Part shown: in pieces, positions 33,583 to 41,504 of the stretch | Position numbering within the stretch: position 1 is the first letter of the stretch | Layout: each line of letters opens with the position of its first letter | From: Abyssibius sp040880065 | Lineage (GTDB): Bacteria; Pseudomonadota; Alphaproteobacteria; Rhodobacterales; Rhodobacteraceae | Assembly (NCBI GenBank): GCA_040880065.1 | Contig: JBBDJE010000038.1 | Span: 43,156 to 107,155, forward strand | Reading direction: 5' to 3' | Length of the DNA: 64,000 nucleotides | Made by a program: the position numbers and the translations under genes | Notes under the pieces: generated by a model | Told to the model about the DNA's origin: nothing | Seen by the model: only the letters and a program-made list of their open reading frames with translations | Databases searched by the model: none

Positions 33583-34310
33583 CGCAGATAGGTTTCGATC
33601 AGGCTCTTGGCGCAGTTTTGCGCTGCCTCGCGCGAAAATATGCTGCTGGCTGATACCCCGCCAGCGATAGCATCGGCAATAAGCTGCGGGCGGGTATTGG
33701 TTTCATTGCAATGCCCGCTGACCAGCACAGCGCCGGTTTCAATATCGTAAATCGCCATATTTGCAGCCACGCGTACCGAAAATTCCTCGTCGCGCAGGCC
33801 AAGGTCGCGCCCGGATGATTCCGCGCCAAAGGCGGTTATATAAACGTCTATCAAAATGCCGCTCAACCCGCGCCGACGGGCCATTTCGGTCAACTCCGGC
33901 GCGCGTTCGGCAACTGTTGTGCCGCGCACATTATTGGCATGTAGGTCGCGCAGCGTGGGGCGCGTGGCGAAATTCCGGTTCAAATGCGTGGCAATCGCCT
34001 CTTCAATCAGCGCCGCCGGGTCCACCTCGGTTGGTGTGGCGATAGAGTTGATCTGCGTGCGGTTTTGGTTGTTGGCATTCAGCGCCGCATTGCGCGCCTC
34101 GCTCACGATAAACCCGACCACGCCCCCGGGCAGGCCGCTTTCGGCCACCGGCAGGCTACGCGTAAAAAGCGGCGGGCGCTCCAATGCGCGCACGACGGGT
34201 TGCGCCACAAGCGCTGCGCGCGGAATATTTGCGCTTAGCGGCGGGGCAACATTCACACAGCCCGTTGCCAGCAAAACGCTGGCCATGGCCAGATTGCGCA
34301 TAATCCTCAT
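33579..34310 (-). CDS. Lipoprotein of unknown function
   Basis: A 243-aa lipoprotein with MRIMRNLAMASVLLATGC (lipobox ATGC). The mature domain has SGILIDVYITAFGAESSGRDLG and SVRVAANMAIYDIETGAVLVSGHCNE, which look like beta-rich segments of envelope proteins. I do not recognise the family. The ATG at 34,310 has GAGGGT just upstream. It converges on the I78 inhibitor gene with a four-base overlap. Confidence 0.7.
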   Translation of the reverse strand: MRIMRNLAMASVLLATGCVNVAPPLSANIPRAALVAQPVVRALERPPLFTRSLPVAESGLPGGVVGFIVSEARNAALNANNQNRTQINSIATPTEVDPAALIEEAIATHLNRNFATRPTLRDLHANNVRGTTVAERAPELTEMARRRGLSGILIDVYITAFGAESSGRDLGLRDEEFSVRVAANMAIYDIETGAVLVSGHCNETNTRPQLIADAIAGGVSASSIFSREAAQNCAKSLIETYLR

Positions 34311-34398
34311 AGCACCCTCGCTCAAAATTTCGCCGCCAGTCTTTTGAGCATGTCGTGGTCATATCCATTCACGCGCAACGCTCTAGTTTTTTGATACC

Positions 34399-34446
34399 GC
34401 ATGTTTATTAAGCAGAAAACCGGTTCGCACTTTTCTGCAACATGCT
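34399..34446 (-). repeat. 48-bp dispersed palindromic repeat, copy A
   Basis: On the minus strand this starts AGCATGTTGCAGAAAAG and ends AAACATGC, with AACCGGTT near the centre. It is an imperfect palindrome, matching copy B at 61,356-61,403 at about 44 of 48 positions in the opposite orientation. Similar short palindromic repeats are common in alphaproteobacterial intergenic DNA. It lies between arfB and the lipoprotein gene. Confidence 0.75.
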
Positions 34447-34453
34447 CTAGCAG

Positions 34454-34876
34454 TTACGCGTCATCCTCAACAGTGCCGCGCAGCGCCTTCACCCCCGATC
34501 GGCGGGCTTTCGCCTTAAGCCGCCGCTGAACCGAGCCATAAGTCGGCTTGGTCGCGCGCCGCCGCTTGGGCCGCTCCAGCGATTTTCGGACAAGCTCGGC
34601 CAAACGCTCTTCGGCCTCGGCGCGGTTGCGCGCCTGGCTGCGGTGGCTGTCGCATGAAATGAGCACCGCACCGTCATTCGTCCACCGCCGCCCGGCAAGA
34701 CGTTGCAGGCGTGCCTTGGCATGGTCGGGCAGGTTGGGCGAACGCGCGGCTTCAAACCGCAACAGCACCGCGGTTTCCACCTTGTTCACATTCTGCCCAC
34801 CGGGGCCGGAGGACCGCATGAACGTGGTCACCAGCTCCCAGTCGGCAATTGAAATATCATCATTGATGCGCAGCAT
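34454..34876 (-). CDS. arfB: Peptidyl-tRNA hydrolase ArfB (ribosome rescue)
   Basis: A 140-aa release-factor-like protein that frees ribosomes stalled without a stop codon. The GGQ catalytic loop is in FMRSSGPGGQNVNKVETAV. The basic C-terminal tail (RRRATKPTYGSVQRRLKAKARRSGVKALRG), which enters the empty mRNA channel, is intact. It acts as backup to the tmRNA-SmpB system (smpB at 20,786). A tiny ORF and a strong terminator lie just upstream on the same strand, so some attenuation of arfB is possible. Confidence 0.94.
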   Translation of the reverse strand: MLRINDDISIADWELVTTFMRSSGPGGQNVNKVETAVLLRFEAARSPNLPDHAKARLQRLAGRRWTNDGAVLISCDSHRSQARNRAEAEERLAELVRKSLERPKRRRATKPTYGSVQRRLKAKARRSGVKALRGTVEDDA

Positions 34877-34913
34877 AGGTTGTTTTACCTGTGCGCTGGC
34901 GGGCGTGAAAGCC

Positions 34914-34947
34914 CAAAAAGAATGGGCCGGCTCCGCAGAACCGGCCC
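34914..34947 (-). terminator. Strong terminator between the 18-codon ORF and arfB
   Basis: A 10-bp stem built on GGGCCGG (34924-34930) and CCGGCCC (34941-34947), extended inwards by three pairs including one G-U to a TGCG tetraloop. Leftward of the stem comes ATTCTTTTT. It ends about 40 bp before the arfB ATG and would end any transcript that starts upstream of the small ORF. Confidence 0.8.
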
Positions 34948-35013
34948 AACCCAGGTCGGAGGTGGCCAGTGGAACTTATCCAGGCCGGGTTCCGGTTCCA
35001 ACAGGGCTGCCTG

Positions 35014-35070
35014 CTAGACCTTGGCCCCGCTTGTTAGCCTGACCTCTAGCTCCAAATCCCGATTAGACAT
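35014..35070 (-). CDS. 18-aa leader-type ORF with very strong ribosome site
   Basis: An ATG at 35,070 preceded by AAAGGAGGTGCC opens an 18-codon ORF (MSNRDLELEVRLTSGAKV) that ends in TAG. Between its stop and the terminator lies CACCTCC at about 34,959-34,965, a perfect complement of the GGAGGTG of its own ribosome site. The unit therefore consists of a small ORF, structured RNA and a terminator, ahead of arfB. It could be a leader peptide or part of a short standalone RNA. The peptide shows no run of a single codon type that would name an attenuation signal. Confidence 0.5.
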   Translation of the reverse strand: MSNRDLELEVRLTSGAKV

Positions 35071-35166
35071 TGGCACCTCCTTTCTGATTGTTTCCTGTAG
35101 GAGAATCTTTGCATTGAATTGCAAAATCGCAAAGCAAAAAATTTGTGACATCGCATCTTTTTTACT

Positions 35167-35787
35167 TCAGGCATGCACCCGCATCCGCGCGGCCAACACC
35201 CGAAACGGCACCAGAGCCAGCAGCGCGAGCAGCAGTTTCACGCAAAAATCGGCCACACCAAGGCTGACCCAGAGCGGCACAACAGGGCCAAGCCCGAGCA
35301 GGGGCAGCGCTTCATTCGCCCAGCCTACATCATTGACCGGCTCGATAAACGCCAGCCATGCTGAAAAGGCGATGGTGAAAAACAGCGCCGTATCAAGGCC
35401 GGACCCGATGAGTGAGGAGACCAGCGGCGCGCGCCACCAATGGCCTTTGCGCAGCCTGTCAAACACCAGCACATCGACCAGTTGCGCCACCAGAAAAGCC
35501 GTGCCCGAGCCGATGGCAATGCGCAGCGTGACCGCCGGGCCAAACTCCAGCATGACCTGCGTGCCGATCAGCGAGCAGATAACCCCGACCACAAAGCCCG
35601 CCAGAATGACGCGGCGCGCAGCCCGCGCCCCGTAAGCGCGGTTCATCAGATCGGTGACCAGAAAGGCGACAGGGTAGGTAAACGCCCCCCATGTCAGCCA
35701 GTCGCCCAGCAAGAATTGCACAAGAATGTTAGAGGCGACAACAACCGCCGCCATGGCGATAACGCCCGCGATAAGTCCGTTTTTCAT
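35167..35787 (-). CDS. Queuosine precursor (preQ0/preQ1) transporter, VUT/YhhQ family
   Basis: A 206-aa inner-membrane protein with about six helices. It carries the family signatures FLVTDLMNRAYGARAARRVI and FLVAQLVDVLVFDRLRKGHWWRAPLVSSLIGSGLDTALFF. YhhQ-type proteins take up 7-deazaguanine precursors for queuosine-modified tRNA. Two adjacent ATGs (35,790, 35,787) are possible starts. The region directly upstream folds like a preQ1-I riboswitch, which supports the assignment. Confidence 0.88.
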   Translation of the reverse strand: MKNGLIAGVIAMAAVVVASNILVQFLLGDWLTWGAFTYPVAFLVTDLMNRAYGARAARRVILAGFVVGVICSLIGTQVMLEFGPAVTLRIAIGSGTAFLVAQLVDVLVFDRLRKGHWWRAPLVSSLIGSGLDTALFFTIAFSAWLAFIEPVNDVGWANEALPLLGLGPVVPLWVSLGVADFCVKLLLALLALVPFRVLAARMRVHA

Positions 35788-35790
35788 CAT

Positions 35791-35828
35791 GTTACCCGTG
35801 TTTTTTAAGAAGGTGTTCGGAGACTTCT
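35791..35828 (-). promoter_or_regulatory. Candidate preQ1-I riboswitch at the transporter start
   Basis: On the minus strand, AGAAG (35,828-35,824) and CTTCT (35,812-35,808) form a 5-bp stem around an 11-base loop TCTCCGAACAC. A TTAAAAAAC tail follows, then ACGGGTAAC and the ATG. The loop segment TCCG can pair with CGGG in the tail (with one G-U), giving the H-type pseudoknot of preQ1 class I aptamers, which also show a 5-bp stem, an ...ACAC loop end and an A-rich tail. Ligand binding would hide CGGG next to the start codon, switching translation off when preQ1 is plentiful. Confidence 0.65.
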
Positions 35829-35873
35829 GCCAGCACCATGCTGGAACCGCTGGCGGCATAAACGCAAATGCGG

Positions 35874-36392
35874 CTAGGTGCAAGCCCGCTGCATCAGCAC
35901 CACATCGGCCCCGGCATAGGTTGCGCGGCCAAACGCGGCATAGCCGCATTTTTGCGCAAGGGCGAGCGATGCGGCATTGTCGGGCGAAATCATGCAAACC
36001 GAGCGTTGCGCAAAGCGCTGCGCATCGAACCAGCGGTGCGCGGCCAGCGTCGCTTCGCGCGCATAGCCCTGCCCGCTGGCGGCCTTGCAAAAGCCCCATC
36101 CGGCCTCGGGCGCGCCATCAAAACCAGCGCCCAGATCGCGGAGCGCTTCAAACAGGCCCGACTGGCCCAAAAACCTGCCCTCAAGATCAAAGACCATAAA
36201 AAACCCGAAGCCCGAAAACGCCCAGCCGCCCATGACCCGCTGAAACCGCATATGCGATTCGGCGCGGCTTTGCGGCGTGCCGGTAATGTGGCGGGTGACA
36301 TAATCTTCGGCCCACATGGCGGCGTAGTCATCAAAATCGTCACGAACAGGCGGGCGCAGCACCAGCCTTTCGGTTCTAATCACAAGGCTCAT
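35874..36392 (-). CDS. GNAT-family N-acetyltransferase (RimJ/RimL-like)
   Basis: A 172-aa acetyltransferase of the Acetyltransf_3 type: TERLVLRPPVRDDFDDYAAMW at the start, and EAGWGFCKAASGQGYAREATLAAHRW containing the acetyl-CoA loop (GQGYA variant of Q/RxxGxG/A), then SLALAQKCGYAAFG. The substrate is unknown; the family includes ribosomal-protein and small-molecule acetylases. Its ATG overlaps the moaB stop by four bases. Confidence 0.88.
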   Translation of the reverse strand: MSLVIRTERLVLRPPVRDDFDDYAAMWAEDYVTRHITGTPQSRAESHMRFQRVMGGWAFSGFGFFMVFDLEGRFLGQSGLFEALRDLGAGFDGAPEAGWGFCKAASGQGYAREATLAAHRWFDAQRFAQRSVCMISPDNAASLALAQKCGYAAFGRATYAGADVVLMQRACT

Positions 36393-36919
36393 GTGCCGCG
36401 CTTGTGCTCATCCAGCCGCGGCATGATCTCCACGAAATTGCAGGGCATGTGCCGGTAATCAAGCTGCGGGGCGAGGATGCTGTCCCAGCCATCCTTGCAG
36501 GCACCGGGGCTACCGGGCAGCGCAAATAAATAGGTGCCACCAGCCACGCCCGCGCAGGCACGCGATTGCACCGCCGATGTGCCGATTTTCGGAAAAGACA
36601 CCATGGTAAACAGCGTGGAAAAGGCGTCGATCTCCTTTTCATACACATCGCGATGCGCCTCGACGGTGATGTCGCGCCCCGTGAGGCCCGTGCCGCCGGT
36701 GGATATAACCACATCCACGCCTGCATCCGCCACCCAGGTGCGCAGTTGCGCGGCAATTTCTGCCCGCTCGTCGCGCAGAATTTTCCGATCGGCCAGTATA
36801 TGCCCTGCCGCCTCCAGCCGCGTTACAAGCACATCACCCGAACGGTCATCGGCAAGGCTTCGGCTGTCGGAAACGGTCAGCACCGCAATGCGGATTGGGA
36901 TAAATGCGCGTTCAGCCAT
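36389..36919 (-). CDS. moaB: Molybdenum cofactor biosynthesis protein B
   Basis: A 176-aa MoaB/MogA-type protein of molybdopterin adenylylation. It has AVLTVSDSRSLADDRSGDVL, the VISTGGTGLTGRDITVEA nucleotide/molybdopterin loop, and ALPGSPGACKDGWDSILAPQLDYRHMPCNF near the C-terminus. It overlaps the uracil-DNA glycosylase gene by 8 bp at its start and the acetyltransferase gene by 4 bp at its end. The moaE and moaD genes for molybdopterin synthase lie further along at 48.7-49.4 kb. Confidence 0.94.
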   Translation of the reverse strand: MAERAFIPIRIAVLTVSDSRSLADDRSGDVLVTRLEAAGHILADRKILRDERAEIAAQLRTWVADAGVDVVISTGGTGLTGRDITVEAHRDVYEKEIDAFSTLFTMVSFPKIGTSAVQSRACAGVAGGTYLFALPGSPGACKDGWDSILAPQLDYRHMPCNFVEIMPRLDEHKRGT

Positions 36920-37754
36920 GGTCCAAGCCTTCCAGTTTATCTTTCAGGGCCAGCAAATCAGCCCATGCGTGCCGCTTGTTGGCCGGATTGTGCAACAGTG
37001 CGGCCGGGTGCAGCATGTGCAGCGCGGGCCGGTCGGCCAAATCAGCCCAAGTGCCGCGCAGCCGCGTGATGCCTTTTGTGGCCCCCACCAGCCCGCGCGC
37101 CGGAACATTGCCCAACAGCACCAGCAATTTTGGCGCGGCAAGCGCGATATGGCGCAGCATGAAAGGCTTCATTATCGCGGCTTCATCAGCGCTCGGGTCG
37201 CGGTTTTGCGGCGGGCGCCATGGCACAAGGTTGGTAATGTAGCAGGCATTGGCCACATCTGCATGATCGCGCGCAATGCCGATGGCCGCGAGCATCCGGT
37301 CAAGCATTTGCCCTGCCTGCCCCACAAAAGGCAGGCCGCGCGCATCTTCTTCGCGCCCCGGCGCCTCGCCAATAATCATCAGCGGCGCTGCGGGGTTTCC
37401 ATCGGCAAACACCGTGTTGCGCGCGCCCTTTTTCAGGGCGCAACCCTCAAAGCCTGCAAGTGCCGCGCGCAATTCATCAAGGCTGTTGCAACCTGCCGCC
37501 AAACGGCTTGCCGCTTCAACAGCTTCATCGGCTTTATCCGGTTCTGCCGCAGGTTTGTGCAGCACTGCAGGCGCAACCGGCTCCGCTCCGGCACCAGCCG
37601 CCTTGCGCGCTGCGGTTTTGGCCACGGGCGCGGGCAGGGCATAACGGTCAACCGGGCTGTCGCCAATCGCCTCGTCCGCGCCAAGCTCGACCAGCCAGCG
37701 CAATGTCGCCAGATCAACCGCCAGATTTGCCTGTATCCCTGTCACCGCACCCAA
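36912..37754 (-). CDS. Uracil-DNA glycosylase, family 4 type
   Basis: A 280-aa enzyme removing uracil from DNA. It has an Ala/Pro-rich N-terminal part (about 40-85) and a C-terminal glycosylase domain with GEAPGREEDARGLPFVGQAGQMLDRML, YITNLVPWRPPQNRDP and HMLHPAALLHNP. The first cysteine pair of family 4 iron-sulfur enzymes is incomplete here (GCALKKGA rather than CxxC), as seems common in alphaproteobacterial members. The start is probably TTG at 37,754 or GTG nine bases later; no in-frame ATG is present and no clear ribosome site separates them. Confidence 0.85.
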   Translation of the reverse strand: MGAVTGIQANLAVDLATLRWLVELGADEAIGDSPVDRYALPAPVAKTAARKAAGAGAEPVAPAVLHKPAAEPDKADEAVEAASRLAAGCNSLDELRAALAGFEGCALKKGARNTVFADGNPAAPLMIIGEAPGREEDARGLPFVGQAGQMLDRMLAAIGIARDHADVANACYITNLVPWRPPQNRDPSADEAAIMKPFMLRHIALAAPKLLVLLGNVPARGLVGATKGITRLRGTWADLADRPALHMLHPAALLHNPANKRHAWADLLALKDKLEGLDHG

Positions 37755-37887
37755 ACCGATTCCATTTCACCCTCTGTGCCACCAGTTTAGCCCCCCGCCC
37801 AACAGGATGCGAGCGCTACCTGCGCAAGAATGGTTGTTTAGCCCGCGCACCCTGCTATAACGCGCCAAATCAGGTGGAGAATGCGGC

Positions 37888-38823
37888 GTGCTCAGCCAAA
37901 GGCATCTTTTAGGGATCGAACCCCTTACCCAGACCGACATTACAACCATTCTTGATTGCGCCGAAACCTATGCACAGGCCAATCGCGCGCATCAAAAGCC
38001 GCCTGCTGTTCTGGCGGGCCTCAGCCTCATCAATATGTTTTTCGAGAACTCGACGCGCACGCAAAGCAGCTTCGAGTTGGCCGCCAAACGCCTTGGGGCC
38101 GATGTGATGAATATGTCGATGCAGACAAGCTCGGTCAAGAAAGGCGAAACGCTGATTGATACCGCGCTGACGCTCAACGCCATGCGCCCCGATATTCTGG
38201 CTGTCCGCCACCCGGCCTCGGGCGCGGTCGATCTGCTGGCCTCCAAGGTCAACTGCATTGTGCTAAACGCGGGCGACGGGCTGCATGAGCACCCCACACA
38301 AGCGCTGCTCGATGCGCTGACCATCCGCCGCGCCAAGGGGCGGCTGCACCGCCTTACCGTGGCCATTTGCGGCGATATCGCCCATTCCCGCGTGGCGCGC
38401 TCCAATATGTTCCTGCTAGGTAAAATGGAAAGCCGCATCCGCCTTGTCGGCCCGCGCACCCTGATGCCCGCAGGTGTGGAAAAGCTGGGCGTTGAGGTTA
38501 CCGACAACATGGCCGAAGGGCTGGAGGGCGCCGATGTGGTGATGATGCTGCGCTTGCAAAAGGAACGGATGGATGGCGGCTTCATCCCCTCGGAACGCGA
38601 ATATTATCACCGCTGGGGGCTGGATGCCGCCAAGCTTGCCGCCGCCAAACCCGATGCCATTGTCATGCATCCCGGCCCCATGAACAGGGGTGTTGAAATC
38701 GACGGGCTGCTGGCCGATGATATCAACCGCTCGGTCATACAAGAACAGGTTGAAATGGGTGTTGCCGTGCGCATGGCCGCAATGGACCTGCTGACCCGGC
38801 ATTTGCAGCAAGGAGATGCCTAA
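37888..38823 (+). CDS. pyrB: Aspartate carbamoyltransferase catalytic subunit
   Basis: A 311-aa enzyme forming carbamoyl aspartate in pyrimidine synthesis. Motifs: FFENSTRTQSSFELAAKRLGADVMNM (carbamoyl-phosphate site STRT), HEHPTQALLDALTI, GDIAHSRVARSN, LRLQKERM and MHPGPMNRGVEI. The start codon is GTG, with GGTGGAG upstream; the only nearby ATG is out of frame. Its TAA overlaps the next ATG by one base. First gene of a pyrB-PH-pyrC-plsY run typical of Rhodobacterales. Confidence 0.96.
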   Translation: MLSQRHLLGIEPLTQTDITTILDCAETYAQANRAHQKPPAVLAGLSLINMFFENSTRTQSSFELAAKRLGADVMNMSMQTSSVKKGETLIDTALTLNAMRPDILAVRHPASGAVDLLASKVNCIVLNAGDGLHEHPTQALLDALTIRRAKGRLHRLTVAICGDIAHSRVARSNMFLLGKMESRIRLVGPRTLMPAGVEKLGVEVTDNMAEGLEGADVVMMLRLQKERMDGGFIPSEREYYHRWGLDAAKLAAAKPDAIVMHPGPMNRGVEIDGLLADDINRSVIQEQVEMGVAVRMAAMDLLTRHLQQGDA

Positions 38824-39407
38824 TGGCCCGCCGCATTGGTTTTCGCGATACGGCAGGCGACGAGGCTGACGCCGCCAAAGGCAGCCAAGGCTGGGACGGC
38901 ATTCTTGACCGCGACGAGCGCATTCTGTGGCAAGGCCGCCCCGATACGAAAATCATCATCGGGCCGGGCAATATCGCCCTGCTGCTGTTCGGCTCGGTCT
39001 TTGCAGGCTTTGCGCTGGTCTGGATGGTGCTCGCCGCAAGCGCAGGCGGCGGGTTCTGGGCCTTCGGGCTGATCCATTTTTCTGTCGGCCTCGGCATTAT
39101 GTTCGCAGCCGTTTTCGGCAGCCGCTTCAAGCGGGCGCGCACATGGTATGCGCTCTCCAGCCGCCGCGCCTTTATCGCCACCGATATGCCGGTTGTGGGC
39201 CGCAAGCTCAAATCCTATCCGATCACGCCGGACTCGGTTCTGCAAACTGATGGCAACCACCCCGCCACGCTGCATTTCGCCGCTGAAACACGGCGGCGCA
39301 GCTCCAAAAGCGGCGGCACCTATCAGGCTCCGGTCGGCTTTGTGCGGATAGACGACGGTGAAGAGGTGTTTAAGCTATTACGCCGCGTGCAGCGGGGGGC
39401 GGTATGA
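38823..39407 (+). CDS. Membrane protein with bacterial PH-like domain
   Basis: A 194-aa protein between pyrB and pyrC. An N-terminal segment ILDRDERILWQGRPDTKI is the usual opening of bacterial PH-domain membrane proteins. Two membrane helices (about 52-75 and 78-102) and a C-terminal beta-rich part (TWYALSSRRAFIATDM...) follow. Function in the pyrimidine operon is unknown. It overlaps pyrB by one base and pyrC by four (ATGA), so the operon is tightly coupled. Confidence 0.8.
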   Translation: MARRIGFRDTAGDEADAAKGSQGWDGILDRDERILWQGRPDTKIIIGPGNIALLLFGSVFAGFALVWMVLAASAGGGFWAFGLIHFSVGLGIMFAAVFGSRFKRARTWYALSSRRAFIATDMPVVGRKLKSYPITPDSVLQTDGNHPATLHFAAETRRRSSKSGGTYQAPVGFVRIDDGEEVFKLLRRVQRGAV

Positions 39408-40669
39408 TCACCACATTCACCAATGCCCGCCTTGTCGACCCTGAAACCGGCACCGACTCCCCCGGCAGTCTCACTATCGAGAACGGCCATATCACGGCAC
39501 GCGATGCCGCGCCTTCGGGCGAGGTCATCGACTGCGCGGGCCAATATCTTGCCCCTGGCATTATCGACATTGGCGTGAAGATCGGCGAGCCGGGCGAGCG
39601 GCACAAGGAAAGTTTCCGCACTGCCGGCGAAGCGGCAGCGGCGGGTGGCGTGACCACGATGGTCACCCGCCCCGATACCACACCCCCCATCGACACGCCC
39701 GAAATGCTGGAGTTTTTCCGCACCCGTGCCGCCGCGCTTTGCGCGGTGCATGTGTTGCCCATGGCGGCACTCACCAAAGCCCGTGCCGGTGCCGAGATGG
39801 CCGAACTTGGCTTTCTGACCGATGCTGGCGCCGTGGCCTTTAGCGATGGTGACAGCCCTGTTCCCAATGCCAAAACCCTGTCGCGCCTTCTGGCCTATGC
39901 CGCCGCCGATAACGCGCTGGTCATCGGCCATGCACAAGATCCGCAGCTCAGCGCGGGCGCTGCCGCCACATCCGGTGCTCTGGCTGCCAAAATGGGCTTG
40001 CCTGCAGTTTCGGCACTGGCCGAACGCCTCCGGCTGGAACATGACCTGACCTTGGTCGAGGCGACGGGCGCGCGCTACCATATCGACCAGATCACCACCG
40101 CCGCCGCCCTGCCCGCGCTGGCCCGCGCCCGTGCGGCCGGGCTGAGGGTGACAGCGGGTATCAGCATCCACCACCTTACGCTGAACGAGTTCGATATCGA
40201 AGGCTACCGCTCCTTTTTCAAGTTCAAACCGCCTTTGCGCTGCGAAGATGACCGCATGGCCATGGTCCAGGCGCTTGCTGCGGGTGAGATTGATATCATC
40301 TGCTCGCTCCACACCCCGCAGGATGAGGAAAGCAAGCGCCTGCCCTTCGCCGATGCCGCCTCCGGTGCCGTGGGGCTTGAAACGCTGCTGTCCGCCGCGC
40401 TGCAACTGGTGCATGCCGGGCATATAAGCCTTGGCCAGCTTTTCGCGACGCTTTCGCTGAACCCCGCCAAACTGCTCGGCCTGCCCGCCGGTCGGCTGGC
40501 CATTGGCGCGCCTGCCGATATGGTGCTGTTCAACCCTAACACGCCCTATATTCTTGACCGCTCCAAGCTGCATTCCAAATCCAAGAACACCCCCTATGAT
40601 GGGCGGCGGATGCAGGGCCGCGTGCTCGGTACATGGGTGGCCGGACGGCAGGTTTGGGGGCAGGGATGA
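39404..40669 (+). CDS. pyrC: Dihydroorotase (PyrC/multifunctional-type)
   Basis: A 421-aa amidohydrolase of the dihydroorotase complex (type I/II) group. It starts TNARLVDPETGTDSPGSL and has LAPGIIDIGVKIGEPGERHKESF, where a normal enzyme shows DxHxHxR: the metal-binding HxH is replaced (DIGVKIGEP). This, with GHAQDPQLS in place of the usual HCE, suggests a PyrC-like, possibly non-catalytic partner of PyrB, as known for pyrC' (PyrX) proteins. I leave the name as dihydroorotase-like. It overlaps both neighbours by four bases. Confidence 0.8.
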   Translation: MITTFTNARLVDPETGTDSPGSLTIENGHITARDAAPSGEVIDCAGQYLAPGIIDIGVKIGEPGERHKESFRTAGEAAAAGGVTTMVTRPDTTPPIDTPEMLEFFRTRAAALCAVHVLPMAALTKARAGAEMAELGFLTDAGAVAFSDGDSPVPNAKTLSRLLAYAAADNALVIGHAQDPQLSAGAAATSGALAAKMGLPAVSALAERLRLEHDLTLVEATGARYHIDQITTAAALPALARARAAGLRVTAGISIHHLTLNEFDIEGYRSFFKFKPPLRCEDDRMAMVQALAAGEIDIICSLHTPQDEESKRLPFADAASGAVGLETLLSAALQLVHAGHISLGQLFATLSLNPAKLLGLPAGRLAIGAPADMVLFNPNTPYILDRSKLHSKSKNTPYDGRRMQGRVLGTWVAGRQVWGQG

Positions 40670-41307
40670 TACCCGATACGTTGAAATTCTGGGGCGCAGG
40701 CTCTGGCTTGGAGGGGGCCGCCCCCACGCTCGCGATGGTATTTCTCGCCGCCTATCTGCTTGGCGCTGTGCCCTTCGGTCTTGTCATCACCCGCCTTCTG
40801 GGCCTTGGTGATCTGCGCAAGATCGGTTCGGGCAATATCGGGGCCACCAATGTGCTGCGCACCGGCCATAAGGGTGCGGCGCTGGCCACATTGCTGCTCG
40901 ATAGCGGCAAAGGCGCCATTGCCGTGCTTGTCGCACGCGCCATCTTTGGCGACACGGCGGCACAACTCGCCGGGCTCGGCGCCTTCATCGGCCACCTCTA
41001 CCCCGTCTGGCTGCGCTTCAAGGGCGGCAAGGGCGTTGCCACATTCCTTGGCACCTTGCTTGCGCTCAACCCGCTGGCAGGTCTGGCCACCTGCGCAACA
41101 TGGCTTGCCGTGGCCCTGCTGTTTCGCATCTCGTCGCTCGCCGCCCTCATCTGCGCCACCAGCGCCGCGCTCTGGCTTTACCTTTTGGACCAGCCGCAGA
41201 TGACCGGCCTCGCCGTTGCGCTTGCCGTGCTCATCTTCTGGCGCCATCGCAGCAATATCGCCCGCCTCATCGCCGGAACCGAGCCCAAAATCACCCGCAA
41301 ACCCTGA
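40666..41307 (+). CDS. plsY: Glycerol-3-phosphate acyltransferase
   Basis: A 213-aa inner-membrane enzyme that acylates glycerol-3-phosphate from acyl-phosphate, starting phospholipid synthesis. Motifs: YLLGAVPFGLVI, IGSGNIGATNVLRTGHKGAA, LLDSGKGAIAVL, GHLYPVWLRFKGGKGVATFLG. About five membrane helices. The ATG at 40,666 overlaps the pyrC stop (ATGA). Last gene of the pyrB run; a set of 36-bp hairpin repeats follows. Confidence 0.94.
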   Translation: MIPDTLKFWGAGSGLEGAAPTLAMVFLAAYLLGAVPFGLVITRLLGLGDLRKIGSGNIGATNVLRTGHKGAALATLLLDSGKGAIAVLVARAIFGDTAAQLAGLGAFIGHLYPVWLRFKGGKGVATFLGTLLALNPLAGLATCATWLAVALLFRISSLAALICATSAALWLYLLDQPQMTGLAVALAVLIFWRHRSNIARLIAGTEPKITRKP

Positions 41308-41336
41308 TCCATCTTTTGTTTATAAATATCCCACGG

Positions 41337-41435
41337 GGGTCTGGGGGTGTGAAACCCCCAGCTTGAAACAGCGGGTCTGGGGGTGTGAAACCCCCAGCTA
41401 ACAGCATTGGGTCTGGGGCTGTGAACTCCCGGCCT
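41337..41435. repeat. Three tandem 36-bp repeats, each with a CTGGGGG/CCCCCAG hairpin
   Basis: Copies start at 41,337, 41,373 and 41,409, exactly 36 bases apart. The first 27 bases of copies 1 and 2 are identical (GGGTCTGGGGGTGTGAAACC...CAGCT); copy 3 is degenerate. Each of the first two contains a 7-bp inverted repeat, CTGGGGG / CCCCCAG, so they can fold as consecutive stem-loops. They lie between the convergent plsY and membrane-protein genes and may act as bidirectional transcription barriers. The same arms occur in the tssC-hcp hairpin (275-301). Confidence 0.75.
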
Positions 41436-41504
41436 GCGCCCGACACGGCAATTGGGAACGGCCAAGCACTGGCCTGGCCGCCCCTGTCTGTAACACGAAA
41501 GTGT

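Noticed and set aside
41337..41435. Possible CRISPR repeats (36-bp period)
   Set aside because: The copies are contiguous with no spacers, only three units, and each is mainly a hairpin.
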